Source: Terfezia claveryi (taxonomy: Eukaryota > Ascomycota > Pezizomycetes > Pezizales > Pezizaceae). Taken from it: a DNA stretch of 64,000 nt. A program made the translations under genes and the position numbers. The notes under the pieces were generated by a model, which did no database searches, was not told where the DNA came from, and worked only from the letters and a program-made list of their open reading frames with translations. Below, piece after piece: positions 35,169-47,224 of the stretch (its first letter is position 1; each line of letters opens with the position of its first letter). The stretch spans positions 62,001 to 126,000 of the forward strand of contig WHUX01000065.1 in the NCBI GenBank assembly GCA_015179025.1. The letters run 5' to 3'.

Positions 35169-36712
35169 TACACTCAAACCTTGCTATACCGGACCTCGCT
35201 ATAGCGGATCCCTTGGTATACCGGACGGCTCAAGCCAAGGTCACAGAAAAGAGTACAAGCCACGGAACAACAAAACAGTAGAACATTATATATCGGGCAT
35301 TCCTCCACCAGAAAGTTCTGAAACTGTAACAGCTTCCAATTGCCAAATAAGCTCAATAAGATGAGAGTGTGCCTGAGGAGTTGTAATTGGAGGCATAGGA
35401 GGTGGCGCATAAAGGTCCTCAACCCCTTCCTCTTGTTTGTGGCATTGGGAATCCAATATATATTGATAGATTTCCGTATAAGCAGTCAACGGTTGCGTAG
35501 ATATAGGTAAACATTCTCTGGAAGCACTCAAGTTCTATCCATTTAACCCACTACCCAACCAGGCTAGTGTTAAAGCAGATGTTTAGTACTCGCCAATAAG
35601 CCTGTGATTAACACCATAACAAACCTTATTTTTTTTCCCTAAAATAGCAGTACTTATAGTACTCATCATTCAAAATATCCTTCTAGACTATCCCCATCTC
35701 TATAAATTCAAAAATTCTTCTAGACTACTCACAATCTCCCCCATTTCCATAGCCAGCTACAATAACCCGCTACACCCCAACTACATTTTCTCCTTCTTCC
35801 CTATCTCCTTCAAAAAACCTTATGTTCTTACCTATAGTATCCAAAACAGTCTGTAAAGCCTTAATCATACCTGCACTATCTTCATCGTGTTCTAAAAGAT
35901 CTTTAAGCACTCTCAGCTCCTGCTTTCCCCGTTGCTGGATATCAGTTAGTTTCTCCATTAGTGCCATAACTTCATCTTTTTCTTGGTTAATGAGGTCTTC
36001 TATGTGAAGTTCTTTGATAATGGAGCTTGCGTCCTCTACCTCCTCTATCAGTGCAGTTAAACGGGGTATAATGGCTAGCTTGGAATCCTTATTATCGGAC
36101 GACATAGTTTGTGCTTGCGGTGGTGCTTGCGGTGGATCTAATTTCAATAAATGTAGTGTTTAGGAGGCTAGAAGCAGGATGAGGACATAACTAGAAGGGT
36201 GATGCTTCAGGCAACTTATTATTTTCAGATGTTGAGGGTCATACAACCTACACAGGAGTCATGGGTCAAACACCACTGGAACTGTTTAAGACCTGATGGC
36301 CACATAATCTGGACAAAATACTATCAAGAAATAATAATAAAAAGCAAGATTCCAGGCCCAAAAAACTTCCAACAAACTAGCTAATATACCGACCATCGGA
36401 ATGGCACAGGTTCGACTTCAAAGTGATCCGAAGGACCATTCCACCGTTTAGCTGGTGGCAGCGCAAAAGTACTGAGGGAAATATGGCGGGGGAACGGGGT
36501 TCACCACCAGACTTAGATTGAGAAACAGAAAGGTAGGATTGATATGTATACTGATAGAGCATGATGGTACTGACTCATGCGCGTGTGCACCTCGTATGAC
36601 CGAGCAATTTCACGTACCTTAGTGCAAGAACGGCCCCCGCGCTATTTTCTATACCGGATATTAGCTATACCGGACAGATTTATGCAGTCCGGTATAGCAA
36701 GGTTTGAGTGTA
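35169..36712. mobile_element. DNA transposon with terminal inverted repeats and flanking TA (Tc1/mariner/pogo-like, non-autonomous)
   Basis: The left end starts TA-CACTCAAACCTTGCTATA and the right end is its reverse complement, ending in GGTTTGAGTG-TA. The perfect terminal match is 24 bp (35171-35194 against 36687-36710). The flanking TA dinucleotides at 35169-35170 and 36711-36712 fit the TA target-site duplication of Tc1/mariner/pogo elements. Just inside both ends, extra copies of a TATACCGGA or TATAGCGGA motif recur, like subterminal transposase-binding sites. No transposase catalytic domain is visible in the 1.5 kb, so it would need a transposase from elsewhere. It contains the small ORF at 35770-36105. 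Confidence 0.8.
35770..36105 (-). CDS. Small coiled-coil protein inside the transposon
   Basis: The ATG at 36105 gives 111 residues; the frame is open further upstream only to a TTG. The protein is acidic and strongly helical, with heptad-like segments (IPRLTALIEEVEDASSIIKE and LTDIQQRGKQELRVLKDLLE). It has no membrane segment and no DNA-binding motif. It lies wholly within the TIR-bounded element, so it may be a remnant of the transposon's own gene, an accessory protein or a captured host fragment. No family is recognised. Composition supports real coding, but the start and expression are uncertain. Confidence 0.5.
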   Translation of the reverse strand: MSSDNKDSKLAIIPRLTALIEEVEDASSIIKELHIEDLINQEKDEVMALMEKLTDIQQRGKQELRVLKDLLEHDEDSAGMIKALQTVLDTIGKNIRFFEGDREEGENVVGV

Positions 36713-39700
36713 CCTCTAATCAAGTGCCCTTACCTCCCTGGGTTATCGTCTTCCCCCTTTTTTTTTGGAGCTTAAGCCAGCAGTATCAAATATGCTAGCA
36801 AGAGTGTGGGATCAGTGAATTGCTGCTGATGGGAAGTATAGCCAAAGGTCCCCTCGAAGCCCAAGGGCAAGCTCCAACTGTGTGTCAACGAAGAATTTGA
36901 CGTACTCGGTGTGACTGGGAATCGATTAATCCATAAGTCCAAAGACAAAGCAGTGCCTGTTACAATACTGTCTCTCATAATTGAAGTCACCTCCATCTTG
37001 CATTTAGTGGGTTCCTTGTGAGCATTAAACACTGGAGCAGTCAAGATTTCGATCTAAGGTATGAGGTTGGACTTGACCCTAGTAGCTGGGTATGTATACT
37101 CCTGCGGGTGTCGAGGGTATCAATGACAGCGCTATATTAGTAAGCTGGATGCCCATTTTGAAGGTATTGATATCTATCAGAATAGATCCATCGGGTCTAT
37201 CGATTGACTTTGAGAATTCAGTAAGGATCATATAGCTGTGAAGTGTGAAAAGATACGAGATACCTGTTAGTTTCGTTGTAGAATATTTTTCTTGGAAATA
37301 GGGTTAATTTGATTTCGGAGCCTATACTTTGCACCATCGAAATTTAGATGCCTAAAGTTCACTTTATAAAAAGAAAAGGGATTTCTTTTTTTATTCTCTA
37401 TATTAAAAGCTTTTGATAAGTTGTTTAGAGAGGGGGTGATTTAATAGAATGATAGAAGGTATGGCACATGAGAATTGAGGATCAAATCTCCTAAAGTTTA
37501 GGTACTCACAGAGCTTCAATGGTCTGCTCTCGATGTCTCACCAGGATACAGTCCGGGAAGATCGATATCTGAGGGATATGGATACAACCTTCAGACTTGT
37601 CTTAAAATGTGATCATCTCCTCAGTGCCTAACATCCCAGGCCTCCCAAGACTTTGGGGGTGGCTGAAAAGCAGAAGCGAGAAGCTGTGTGGCGTCGGATC
37701 TTGCGGAATAACTCGCGAATCAGATTCTGTGCTGTCAAGGCGGGGATCGTTCATGGGGCGGGGCATCGCAAACATGTGAGCCTGTCAACTTGCAAACAAA
37801 ATGGTGTCCTGCGGAGGAGTTTCGTTGGTTTATTTGGATGGGTTGAAACAAAAAACAAAATTCATACCGGCCGATCAATCATATGTTCGGGCACCGAACC
37901 CATGAAGATGCATACTGTACCCGTGAAACAGTTCCATTTTGATCTGTTGAATGAGATAAAAACCCCAGGTGGTACTCGCACTGGTTAACCGCCACCAGAC
38001 TAGTATGCATTCCTGACAATCAGTACGGTACTCCAAAAGCAATCTATGATATATATGTTTGGAATAGCACTCTTTTTGGCGTACGGCCATTGCTATTATT
38101 GAAAACCCTTCCACCCCTTGCAAGTCGCAGTTAAGTAACTTCGAGTTCGTGTTATTTTGCTGGATGGGTTTCTTTGCGGACCAAAAGGACAGACGCCTCC
38201 CGTCTCAAACATTTCAGCGGTCCTGCGCCATACATCTCAGCCACATGGCGAATAGTTACTGACATGTATTACTTTACAGTGGAAAGTCACGTCACTGGAC
38301 AAAAGTGTCCCTGCATCGATATATCATCCTGCATTCCCAATGGTGCTGGGACAATATATGCTTCTCATCTCGATCGGTATGCTTGGATGGATGGCCCCTG
38401 TCCCCACTCTAAAATCACTGCTTAAAGACCAACAACTAATTGGACATATGTTGAATACAGGGCGCAAGGCCGTTAAGTCATTTGAGTTGCTTTTTTTTTT
38501 TTTTCTCTATCGCCTTGGGGACCCGTCCTCCCCCCTGACTACGGATTTGTTGTTTTGTGAGTTCTCAATGTCTTCGACAATGGGTGCATACGCGTCACTT
38601 AATCACTTTGAGGAGGCGAGCCGACTTTTTGTGCAATATTAACACAGGCAACAGTTGAAACTACCGATGGCCAAAGTCGACAGCTTTATCACCAGAGACA
38701 GGCTCATACCACCACCGGGTTTTTTTAGCGGGATATATATATTTGCCACACCAACAGCATCTCATGCTCACGAGACTTCAAAGACAAGGGATGACTGCGG
38801 CGTTCTGCCCCTGTCCGGTCGGTGCTAGCGGTGGTGCTACCAACCAAAGTCGCCTGTGGGTAAAGCCCTGGACTGAAAACTTGGCGAACATAGCTTCTTG
38901 CGGATCTTACTCGTCGACGCTTGCAATTGTTCATGCCTACGATGCCCCCAATTGCCCTGCTTGGGCACTCTTATTCGTGCCTTTCGTTTCGTTTGCACGC
39001 CGACCTCTCTTTCCGGGCGGGTATCCTTGGAGTTGCTACTGTTTGGTGGGAACTGTGTGACTGATAACATCTTCCTCGGTCTATTGGTTCTAATAACTGC
39101 TATGACAGTTCCATTGGATGAACGCTGTTCGTCATGTTACCCCTCTTTAACTCCGCCGGAGCAATGCGTGGATAGGCGCTCCTTTGACAAAGGGCCAAGA
39201 TTGATTCATGTTGAAGTTCAGTATTTTGAGCAGCCAATGTTGAACTTGTGGTTGTTTCAAAATTACGACTCTCTGGGCTCATCTGCCAGAAGGTACATTA
39301 TAGTAGTCTGGCTGCCAGAACTCTGTGCACCTCTGGCCTGGGTAGACAACCTATGGCGAACCACAGAACGTTCTGAAATCACATGGATAGGGCGCCTACC
39401 AAACCTTTTTCTCAAAGTTGCAATAACCCTGGATATCTATTCGTTAGGAGGAGGAGGTTGCCTACCAGGAGACGATTTGGTTGGGCTAAGTGCGGGTGCA
39501 GAGCCACCACCAGGTTATTGCGACCGACCACCATATTTACCGCTCTTCCTTTTTTGGTCTCTTGTGTCGCATATCTTAATCCAACCGGAGTGCTGGATCC
39601 AAGATGGGGGTCGCACCCATGGAGCTGACTGGTAGGGGAGGTTCACAATTTGTAAATACTTGTTACCTGCCTCTCCATAAGAACTGTTATAATATAGACA

Positions 39701-40574
39701 ATACCAAACTATTTCTTTACTCTTTCTACCGTTTCGATCTCTTGATTTCCGCGATTTCTCACTGGCCATTCTGTTGTGGAATTGAGTACTTGTTCTGGAG
39801 ACATACCAATACCCAGTGCTATCAAGTTAACATCTCGTTTATTATTGTAGGTGAGGTGTAGAGGGTATACGCGGAGTGCACTGCAACGAGAAAAGTTTGT
39901 TTCAACCTCAATCAGGGAAATACCGAGTTGTTTATATCTTCCGCAACCACACATCCAGCAGAGGGCGAATTCACAGTTATTTGCATGGTCAGGTCAGTTT
40001 TCAGTGGCGCGGTCGCTCGCCATGTGTTGGGGAAATGCGAGTTGACGATATTTGCGCTGCAGGTTGCTTCGCCCCGCGAACCTCGCTGAGCCCCTCGCGC
40101 AAGTACAGCTGTCACGGGCGCAGGTGTAGCAGCACTGCGCAATTGAAGCAGGGCTGCTCAACACGTCGCCGAAGCACGTGCTTCTGGCACTGGCGAGGTT
40201 ACTTGGACGAAGGTATTACAATCAGGATTCCTGTGCTCCTTCCCCGGTTGCCCACTGCTCAATATCCATCTTCTGTCGCAGTGAGAGTTCAGCTCAAATT
40301 GTTGCTGCAAGGCAGCCACTAACCAACCTGGTACGTCGCCCAAACAGGCAGCCACCCCGGCACCTCTTTATTTTCCTGGGTCCCTTCTCAACGGCAGGGT
40401 CCTTCGCGCATTCACAGCAGGAACTGTTGATTATTTTCCTTGGAAGAATCAAAATAAATCAACGGCAGGTCTTGTTGGCAGATGCAAAAGCAGGAGCGTG
40501 TCTGTGAGTGATGTACTAGGGTGCCCCGGGGTTAATATCACGCCTTCCATCCGTGAGAACATCGGATATCAACC
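36713..40574. other. Gene-poor intergenic region
   Basis: Several ORFs occur, the longest 245 residues at 38898-39635 (+), but their composition (high C, W, L and I, no domains) and the absence of supporting introns argue against coding. The last part is the promoter and 5' leader of the large gene at 40575. Confidence 0.5.
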
Positions 40575-43500
40575 ATGTCCTCAGCGTCATCCGCAGTAAG
40601 CCCGTACGGCTCAGCAGGGGCGGCCACTACGACCTCTGCGCAGTCATCAACTTCCAACTCCTCATCATTAAAACCAAAGCCTTCCACCTCTAGGCTGAAG
40701 CCAAGGGGTTTCCTCCCGTCGTCTACTCTTTCGCCACCTCCACGTTCAAATTTTGCGCGGGCTAAAACCGAACCGACAGCTTCCCTTCCCACGAGAGGGC
40801 CTTCGGGAGGCTCTTCACTTCCTCAACGGAAGCCATCGACTTTGTCAAAGGTACCGTCAAGCATACCAAAGCCAACAATGACTTCTACAATACCTACAGT
40901 AATGCCTACGACACAGGGTAAACTCAAAACAAGCCCCCCGTCAAGACAGTATGCCGCCTTCTCGATTGGGTCCTCCGCATCACGACCATCTCCCTCATTG
41001 GGGTCTACTGTATCCTCTGACAAGTCTGAGAAGAAGCCTAGGAATGTTATTCGAAGGAAAAATTCTTCATCCAATTCACAGTTTACGTTTGGGCTGGGGA
41101 GTCTAAGAAGTGGGTCTACTACATCTGCAAATGGGTCTACAACGTCTATCACATCGACATCCTCGTATGCCGGGATGGGATCAAAGTCTGGAGCATCTGC
41201 AATGGTGCTGGGCATACCGTTGCCAACCAACATGTCCTCCTCGTCTTTCCATCATTACTCTAACAGCACCGCTTCGTCTTCGGTTCCAAGGATCTCAACT
41301 CGAGATTTGCCACCTCCAGCCAATATTAATGCAGCTCACTCCAGTGGTTCATCAACCCACCGGAATGAGTCACCGAGCAACTTCAGCATGGCTTCATCAC
41401 CCTCATCTAGTTCTTCACATTCTCCTGGATTTCCTCCTCCTGGATTTCGACAAAGGACACAGAGTCCGCATAGGCCCCCAGTAACACGCAACCGGTCTGG
41501 GAGTATAGGGCAGATCTTAAATGACTTGGGTGATTGCAAAGCTAAATGTGATGCCGGAAAAGGACTGGATTCTGTGCGAGAGTCTACTACATCCACATCA
41601 TCGAGCTCGACTGTGCGTGGTGGGGCGCAGGAATCAGAGAGGGGGGGTCAAAAGGCAGTGCCCAGCACACCACCCCCGCCTCCATTACCTTCTTACCTGA
41701 ACACATCTAGGATGGCGTCTCCGCCAGTTCCCCCCAATAATCAATCCCCAATGCTCCCTTTTGGAACCTTTCGCTCAAAGAACAGCAATGCCGTACCTAC
41801 TCGACCATCTCGGGATGGAACTCCAGATTTGCATGCCTCAGGCCTAGGCCTTTCAATCCCGGTCATTCAAAGCAATTTAACGACTGGGCCTCATGTTAAA
41901 ACCAGAAGTAGGTCTATAGGGACTGTAGGGCTTGGGATAGGGATAAAGCCAACGGCTCAAAGAAAAGGGTCAGCACCTTCATCTACACCCCCTCCTCCTT
42001 CGCCATCCTATTCTCCATCAGCTAGTGGTTCTAGCAGGCCGAGTGTAACGAACACAGGGGCTGGAACCCACAATGTGCCAAATCTAGGTGTCACTTCTCC
42101 CACTGTCGGCTTCGCATACAATTCTTTGCCTACAGCAATCCCGACAAGGAAGCGAGGAGACAGCATTGAGAGTGGACCAAGGGAGAGAAGCCCGACGCGG
42201 GCGAGTCCTGGAAAGCCGCCACGTCCGGGACTATTTTCAAGAGGTCGCTCAAAAACCTCTGACCAAATTGAGCTGCGTAAAGGCCCCACGGCAGGCACTG
42301 GACACGAGGGCTATGGAAATTATGCACGACAAACTAGGGGGAGAAGCGGAAGCAATACGAGCACTAGTGGCAGCTGGGGCCGAAGTGGAAGCCAAAGCAG
42401 CATCACTTCTGATAGCAATTTTGGAAGCGGGGGTGGTAGCAGGAGCGGACGAAGGAGTGGGAGTAGGGAGGGTCGAGTGGACATGGATGATTACTTCATG
42501 AATAAACTCAAACCAGTCGTTCTCGCTGGTGGTGGGGAGGTTGTTGAAAATCAGAATCTGAGTTCCCCTGAATATCGACCACGAAACGGGAGTATATCAG
42601 AACAGGGAGGATTCACTATGTCTAGAAGCGGAAGCGAAAACATGAGCTCGGACAGCAGAGAGCTTGGGAGTCGTGAGGGCCAGGGCTACCCTCAAGTCAA
42701 TAGTGGAAAGGTATTCGGCGCTCGACGAGCAGCAACACCTATACCAGCACCAATAAAAATTTCCGGACAACCATTCTCTCATGCTCGAACGCCTCCCATC
42801 ATCCAAGATCCTAAACGACCAAGGGAGGTCAAGCAGGCCGTCAGCGATGCTCATAGAAAGTTAGAAAAAGCTTTTACTCCTGTACTTGGGCAAGAAGCTT
42901 GGGCCGGTGATCTATACAGCCAGATCTCTCCTCCTCTTGCGACCGATCCACTTCCAACTGTCCCTACAAAGACCAAAAGGTGGAACTTCTTACAACGATC
43001 CCAGAACTCCTCTAAGAATTCCTCAGCGGCTACGGTGCCCATTACCGGAAGGAGACAACCACGCCCAGCGCATTATGCTATTATGGACTCATTAGAGCAA
43101 CAAGAAGCAGCACATGTTAAGGATTTGATGTTGGAGCTCAGGAATAAATTAAAGGAACCACAGGAGCAACTGGAATCAAATCGAAGCTACACGACAGCGG
43201 TGAGGAAGAAGCAGCATGTTGACTCAATTCTTTTACCTGATCCTCCGCTCCCACTACAACCTAGTGCATCGCCTCGGCCACCATCTCCTCCCACAAAATC
43301 GCCATCGCCTGGAGTGAATGTTACTCCTGCATTGTCACCACTCCCACTAGTTCAGTCTCCTCCATTGCCTCGGAAGAATACCCCAGAAGCTGAATTAATT
43401 GAAGCACACAAGCACGAAATTCGACAAGCGAAGGCTAATGAACGGAAGAGGCTTCAACAAGCCGGAGGTCGCCTGCCTATACTTGGGTTTGGAAAGAAGA

Positions 43501-45896
43501 GTGATTCCTTGAGGCAGACTGGGACTCTCGTCTCCTCTCAGCCAGGGCCGTCTAGCCATAGGTCCAGGCCCAGTGAGAGCGAGATTCAGCAATCTACAAA
43601 ATCCGGCCAGAAACCAATACCTGGGAAGCTTCCCTCGCTGCAGATACACTTTCCCAAGCAGGTACGATTTGGAAGTCCAGAAGGCTGGAGCGCCCCGGCG
43701 CATATTGCAGCAGGTCATGTCGAGCATTCTTTAGCACAGCAAATAGCGACGAAGAAGCTTGCCCTGCAACCAATTACTGCCAGGGAGCCACAGCAGCAGG
43801 TTGAGTGGTCTCGATATGCATTGGGGAATGTGAATGCAAATACAACCACTCTTGATTTCCCTCGTAATGAAGTTTGCGATCCCTTGGATGCTATAGGTGC
43901 CAATGTCAAGAGTTGTGACTGGCCCATCCGGAAGGATTCTATTCCATCCATTCCTGGGGACCATCTCCTGACTATCCCGTTCGTTCCTGCAGACATCCTG
44001 ACTCCACGTGCTGCTAAAGAATTCGAAAGAGCGGAGCTACCCTTCGCTCCTGAAGAGGAGATGGACGACGTTTGGTCTGAATATGATGACTTGCTTGAAG
44101 ATAACGACTATTTTGGGCGACCATTCTCTCTTGAGCTGGAGCTTGAGGATGCCATAAGTTCTCCACGCAGATCCGGATTCAAATCCAACACCTCATCGCT
44201 TGGATCGCCCTTTCAGTTTGATAATTACTCATTGGTTTATAAGGCATTTATGGAAGACGAGAGTGTGACTATCAACAATGCATACTGCAGAGAGTCACCG
44301 ACCCTTCCCAACCATGATGACTTGCACCCATCTGAATCCTCAGCGACTTCTGACAAGACTAATTCTACTGTATTCGAGCTTGATGAATCTCCAATTCTCG
44401 AGATGGCTCAATTTGCTACCGCTACTTCCGCACCTCCCAAGATCAAGGTAATCCCACTTAGAGAAGGTCAACATAAGAACCAACCTCCTCCTACCCCTTT
44501 CTCAATGACAAGGTTCTTGCAATACTACGCTGGGGCAGGGATTCAAGAGAACGATGACTCGGGAGTACTCAATGCTATTGATGCTGTTCACCATAGTAAT
44601 AGGTCAACAAAATCTAGAGTTTCTAATGGGTCAAACAGCTCCAATGGATCTACCGGGTCATCTGCATTCTCAGAAGTGGGTTTGGGCGATGAAATGAAGT
44701 TGAGGTTGTGGGCGCTGATGGCAAGTACCTGGCTGAATTTTGATAGGGTATTGGTTAGCCCAGCTCATGAGGAGTTTGGGGGTGTGAGCGTGAAAGGGAA
44801 AGAAAAGGCAACAGATAAATTGCGAGAAAGGGTTGAGGGGAGGATCCTCGTAGTGGATGGGTTAGGTACGGATGAATGGTCCTACTATTGTGCCTTGACC
44901 TACCCGTCCTGCAAAGTTTACAACTTAAGTCCTTCTCTCAACTCATCGGAAGATGGTGCCATGAATGACTCACCTACGGGACTTTCGAAACCGCCAAATC
45001 ATAAGCAAATTCACCATACGTCCTTCGACACAGTCTTCCCCTTTCCGGTTGGATTCTTCAGTGTGGTCTCTCTGCGGTTCCTTCCCTCTAGTTCTTATCC
45101 TTCTCTGCCCTTTATCCTTCAGCAGTGCCAGCGCGTTCTTGCCGCTGGAGGCTACATCGAAGTTACAGTTCTTGATGCGGACTTGGTCAATATGGGAAAT
45201 AGGACCAAGCGTGCCGTAGATCTCAACAGAGGAATTATGGTTCGGGAGTTTGAGGAAACCGCCGCGAATGCTACCCCTGGAACAGTGAGTTGTTTATCAG
45301 CTTCCACAATTGCAGCAAAGGCTGCTTCTGAGAGAACCCTCAGACTGCTAGAGAAGGGATTTGAGGATGTAAATCGGTGTCTTGTGGCGCTTCCTGTTGT
45401 GGGGCACATCGATGGCAGCATATCATTGGGCTCTGTTCAGGGGTCTATTGATCAAACCCATAATCCAGCGATTATTAAGCCAGCGGAGCTCGCTGGAGAT
45501 GAACAGGGGTCCCTCCGCAAACCCATCGATGCCCACAACTCAAACATCGCCGACGTTGTCAGCAAAGTGGGTCGTTACTGGTACACCCGTACCTATGAGC
45601 GTGTTATGACTGGAGAGAGAGGAGAGTCAATGGGGAGAAGTATGTGGAATGATAAGGGACTCCTTAGGGAGTGTTCCAAGAAAAAAACGGGGATGAGGAT
45701 GTTGGTAGCATACGCAAGGAAGCCACTGGCTGTGCAGGTAGAGGGGAAGTCAACTCTGAAGTTAGCGGTGTCACAGGGGGATGGGCGCAAAGAGGATATG
45801 AACAGCGACATCACCATCCCGATTACACCCGGTGTGTTTCCTAAACCTCTCTCGGTGAAGAAAACTGGTCAGAAGTCAGTGGCGTTTCGGGAGTGA
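40575..45896 (+). CDS. Very large disordered protein with C-terminal methyltransferase-like domain
   Basis: A single uninterrupted frame of 1773 residues starts at an ATG at 40575. Roughly residues 1-1150 are low-complexity and rich in S, P, T, G and R, with many SR/RS-like and proline patches. A conserved-looking acidic segment follows (EEMDDVWSEYDDLLEDNDYF, about residue 1160), then FSMTRFLQYYAGAGIQEN near 1310. From about 1374 to 1670 the protein looks folded: MKLRLWALMASTWLNFDRVL, then RILVVDGLGTDEWSYYCAL (about 1422), FDTVFPFPVGFFSVVSLRF (about 1482) and QRVLAAGGYIEVTVLDADLV (about 1518). This follows the layout of a class I SAM-dependent methyltransferase, but the glycine-rich SAM loop is poorly kept (VDGLGTDEW where an acidic residue plus GxGxG is expected). 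It may be catalytically weak or a pseudoenzyme. I assign no substrate. The C-terminus ends in a short basic tail. Confidence 0.85.
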   Translation: MSSASSAVSPYGSAGAATTTSAQSSTSNSSSLKPKPSTSRLKPRGFLPSSTLSPPPRSNFARAKTEPTASLPTRGPSGGSSLPQRKPSTLSKVPSSIPKPTMTSTIPTVMPTTQGKLKTSPPSRQYAAFSIGSSASRPSPSLGSTVSSDKSEKKPRNVIRRKNSSSNSQFTFGLGSLRSGSTTSANGSTTSITSTSSYAGMGSKSGASAMVLGIPLPTNMSSSSFHHYSNSTASSSVPRISTRDLPPPANINAAHSSGSSTHRNESPSNFSMASSPSSSSSHSPGFPPPGFRQRTQSPHRPPVTRNRSGSIGQILNDLGDCKAKCDAGKGLDSVRESTTSTSSSSTVRGGAQESERGGQKAVPSTPPPPPLPSYLNTSRMASPPVPPNNQSPMLPFGTFRSKNSNAVPTRPSRDGTPDLHASGLGLSIPVIQSNLTTGPHVKTRSRSIGTVGLGIGIKPTAQRKGSAPSSTPPPPSPSYSPSASGSSRPSVTNTGAGTHNVPNLGVTSPTVGFAYNSLPTAIPTRKRGDSIESGPRERSPTRASPGKPPRPGLFSRGRSKTSDQIELRKGPTAGTGHEGYGNYARQTRGRSGSNTSTSGSWGRSGSQSSITSDSNFGSGGGSRSGRRSGSREGRVDMDDYFMNKLKPVVLAGGGEVVENQNLSSPEYRPRNGSISEQGGFTMSRSGSENMSSDSRELGSREGQGYPQVNSGKVFGARRAATPIPAPIKISGQPFSHARTPPIIQDPKRPREVKQAVSDAHRKLEKAFTPVLGQEAWAGDLYSQISPPLATDPLPTVPTKTKRWNFLQRSQNSSKNSSAATVPITGRRQPRPAHYAIMDSLEQQEAAHVKDLMLELRNKLKEPQEQLESNRSYTTAVRKKQHVDSILLPDPPLPLQPSASPRPPSPPTKSPSPGVNVTPALSPLPLVQSPPLPRKNTPEAELIEAHKHEIRQAKANERKRLQQAGGRLPILGFGKKSDSLRQTGTLVSSQPGPSSHRSRPSESEIQQSTKSGQKPIPGKLPSLQIHFPKQVRFGSPEGWSAPAHIAAGHVEHSLAQQIATKKLALQPITAREPQQQVEWSRYALGNVNANTTTLDFPRNEVCDPLDAIGANVKSCDWPIRKDSIPSIPGDHLLTIPFVPADILTPRAAKEFERAELPFAPEEEMDDVWSEYDDLLEDNDYFGRPFSLELELEDAISSPRRSGFKSNTSSLGSPFQFDNYSLVYKAFMEDESVTINNAYCRESPTLPNHDDLHPSESSATSDKTNSTVFELDESPILEMAQFATATSAPPKIKVIPLREGQHKNQPPPTPFSMTRFLQYYAGAGIQENDDSGVLNAIDAVHHSNRSTKSRVSNGSNSSNGSTGSSAFSEVGLGDEMKLRLWALMASTWLNFDRVLVSPAHEEFGGVSVKGKEKATDKLRERVEGRILVVDGLGTDEWSYYCALTYPSCKVYNLSPSLNSSEDGAMNDSPTGLSKPPNHKQIHHTSFDTVFPFPVGFFSVVSLRFLPSSSYPSLPFILQQCQRVLAAGGYIEVTVLDADLVNMGNRTKRAVDLNRGIMVREFEETAANATPGTVSCLSASTIAAKAASERTLRLLEKGFEDVNRCLVALPVVGHIDGSISLGSVQGSIDQTHNPAIIKPAELAGDEQGSLRKPIDAHNSNIADVVSKVGRYWYTRTYERVMTGERGESMGRSMWNDKGLLRECSKKKTGMRMLVAYARKPLAVQVEGKSTLKLAVSQGDGRKEDMNSDITIPITPGVFPKPLSVKKTGQKSVAFRE

Positions 45897-47224
45897 TTTT
45901 TCATTTAGGTTCTTGATGACACGAGATGACGATACGATACATATATTCAATTTGTTCATATTTATCGGTTGGGCTTTGCTTATTTCTAGTTTCTGCAGCG
46001 GGGGGTTTAACATCGATTTGTTACGGAGTTTATGATATGTAATGATGGTTTTCTTATGACTACTACTAAGACTGGAATCAAATCTTGGGAAGGCGCTTTG
46101 TTTTGGTTTATTGTTATTTGCTCATTTAGCCCTTGTTTTGCTTTACTCGTTTGCTACTTGGATTTCGCTTCTCTTATGTCTTTTATATTAATCTATGCAG
46201 GCTGGTAGTTGCACGCAACATTACATTCACTTGTCCTAATACTTGGGATTTTACTTGTTGATTTTCTGCTATTTACTTTCGCTATACATCTCTACCTTGC
46301 GGTATCTTATTTGGTCGTGATACAACTCTTTCTTTGTTTTACCCCAATCTATGATATCAAAAAATTCCTCACAATCCCTTTCTCTTCAACATCAAACATT
46401 TATAGCTTATCCTTGCCCCACCCACGTCAGTAAGTAGCCCTCTTTCCTTTATGGAGGTTGGGGCGGACGGTTAGTAGTTAATATATAGACGTACAGTATT
46501 GTTCCGTATGGGTCTTCACCGCTTTCTAATTCAAGCACTTCAGTGAATCTTAGACATGCAGCATAGTGGAAGAGGCTCTCGCCAACCTTGATATAAGGCA
46601 CGCATGCGCATATGCATAGCAGAACAATCAACGTGAGAATGGGGCTTCGAGTATATGTTTGATATCAATTCAGCACCCTTTACTTATTATATAATTATTA
46701 CCAGTCGAATCTTATGATATGTATTAGATCCACTCTTAGTGAATTCTTCCTGGAAGGTACGTGGTTCGAAAAATTCTGTCAGGGGAGATACCAATACAGT
46801 AGCCTGATACTAGCCTTGTAGATAGATTTATTATTTATATGGAAAGGGAAAGTTTCCTGCATCTTATAGACAGACACAGGAGGAGATATGTCCTTGTCAA
46901 TATCGTACTCGCTCTGACAAAGTTTCAGGTGAACACCATGAAACCCTAGGAAACGGCGAGTGGATGTAACAAAAGTTAGCCACCTCTCTGGCAGCTTTCT
47001 CAATGAAGCTAGGATCCTGACAGAATCGTAGAAGGGAATACAGGAGTGCCTTTTTTTTTTTTTTTTTTTTAAATGTCTTTTTTGCAGGAAACGCCAGTCG
47101 ATTAAGCCAACACTTCCCTTTAGCTAGGCTAGATTTCCAAAACTGAAAAAAAAAAATAGCCCGCAATACCTATTCAATGCCCAAAGAGTATTGACCTTGT
47201 ATTCTAATAAGCAAAGTCCGACAC
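45897..47224. other. 3' flank and intergenic DNA
   Basis: AT-rich 3' flank of the large gene, then short ORFs with no domain content. A long T run lies at about 47051-47070. No RNA gene or paired repeat was noticed before the duplicated block starts near 47225. Confidence 0.5.

Noticed and set aside
38898..39635. 245-codon plus-strand ORF
   Set aside because: Biased to C, W and L with no domain, and its start is arbitrary in a gene-free region. It lacks supporting splice structure or homology that I can recognise.
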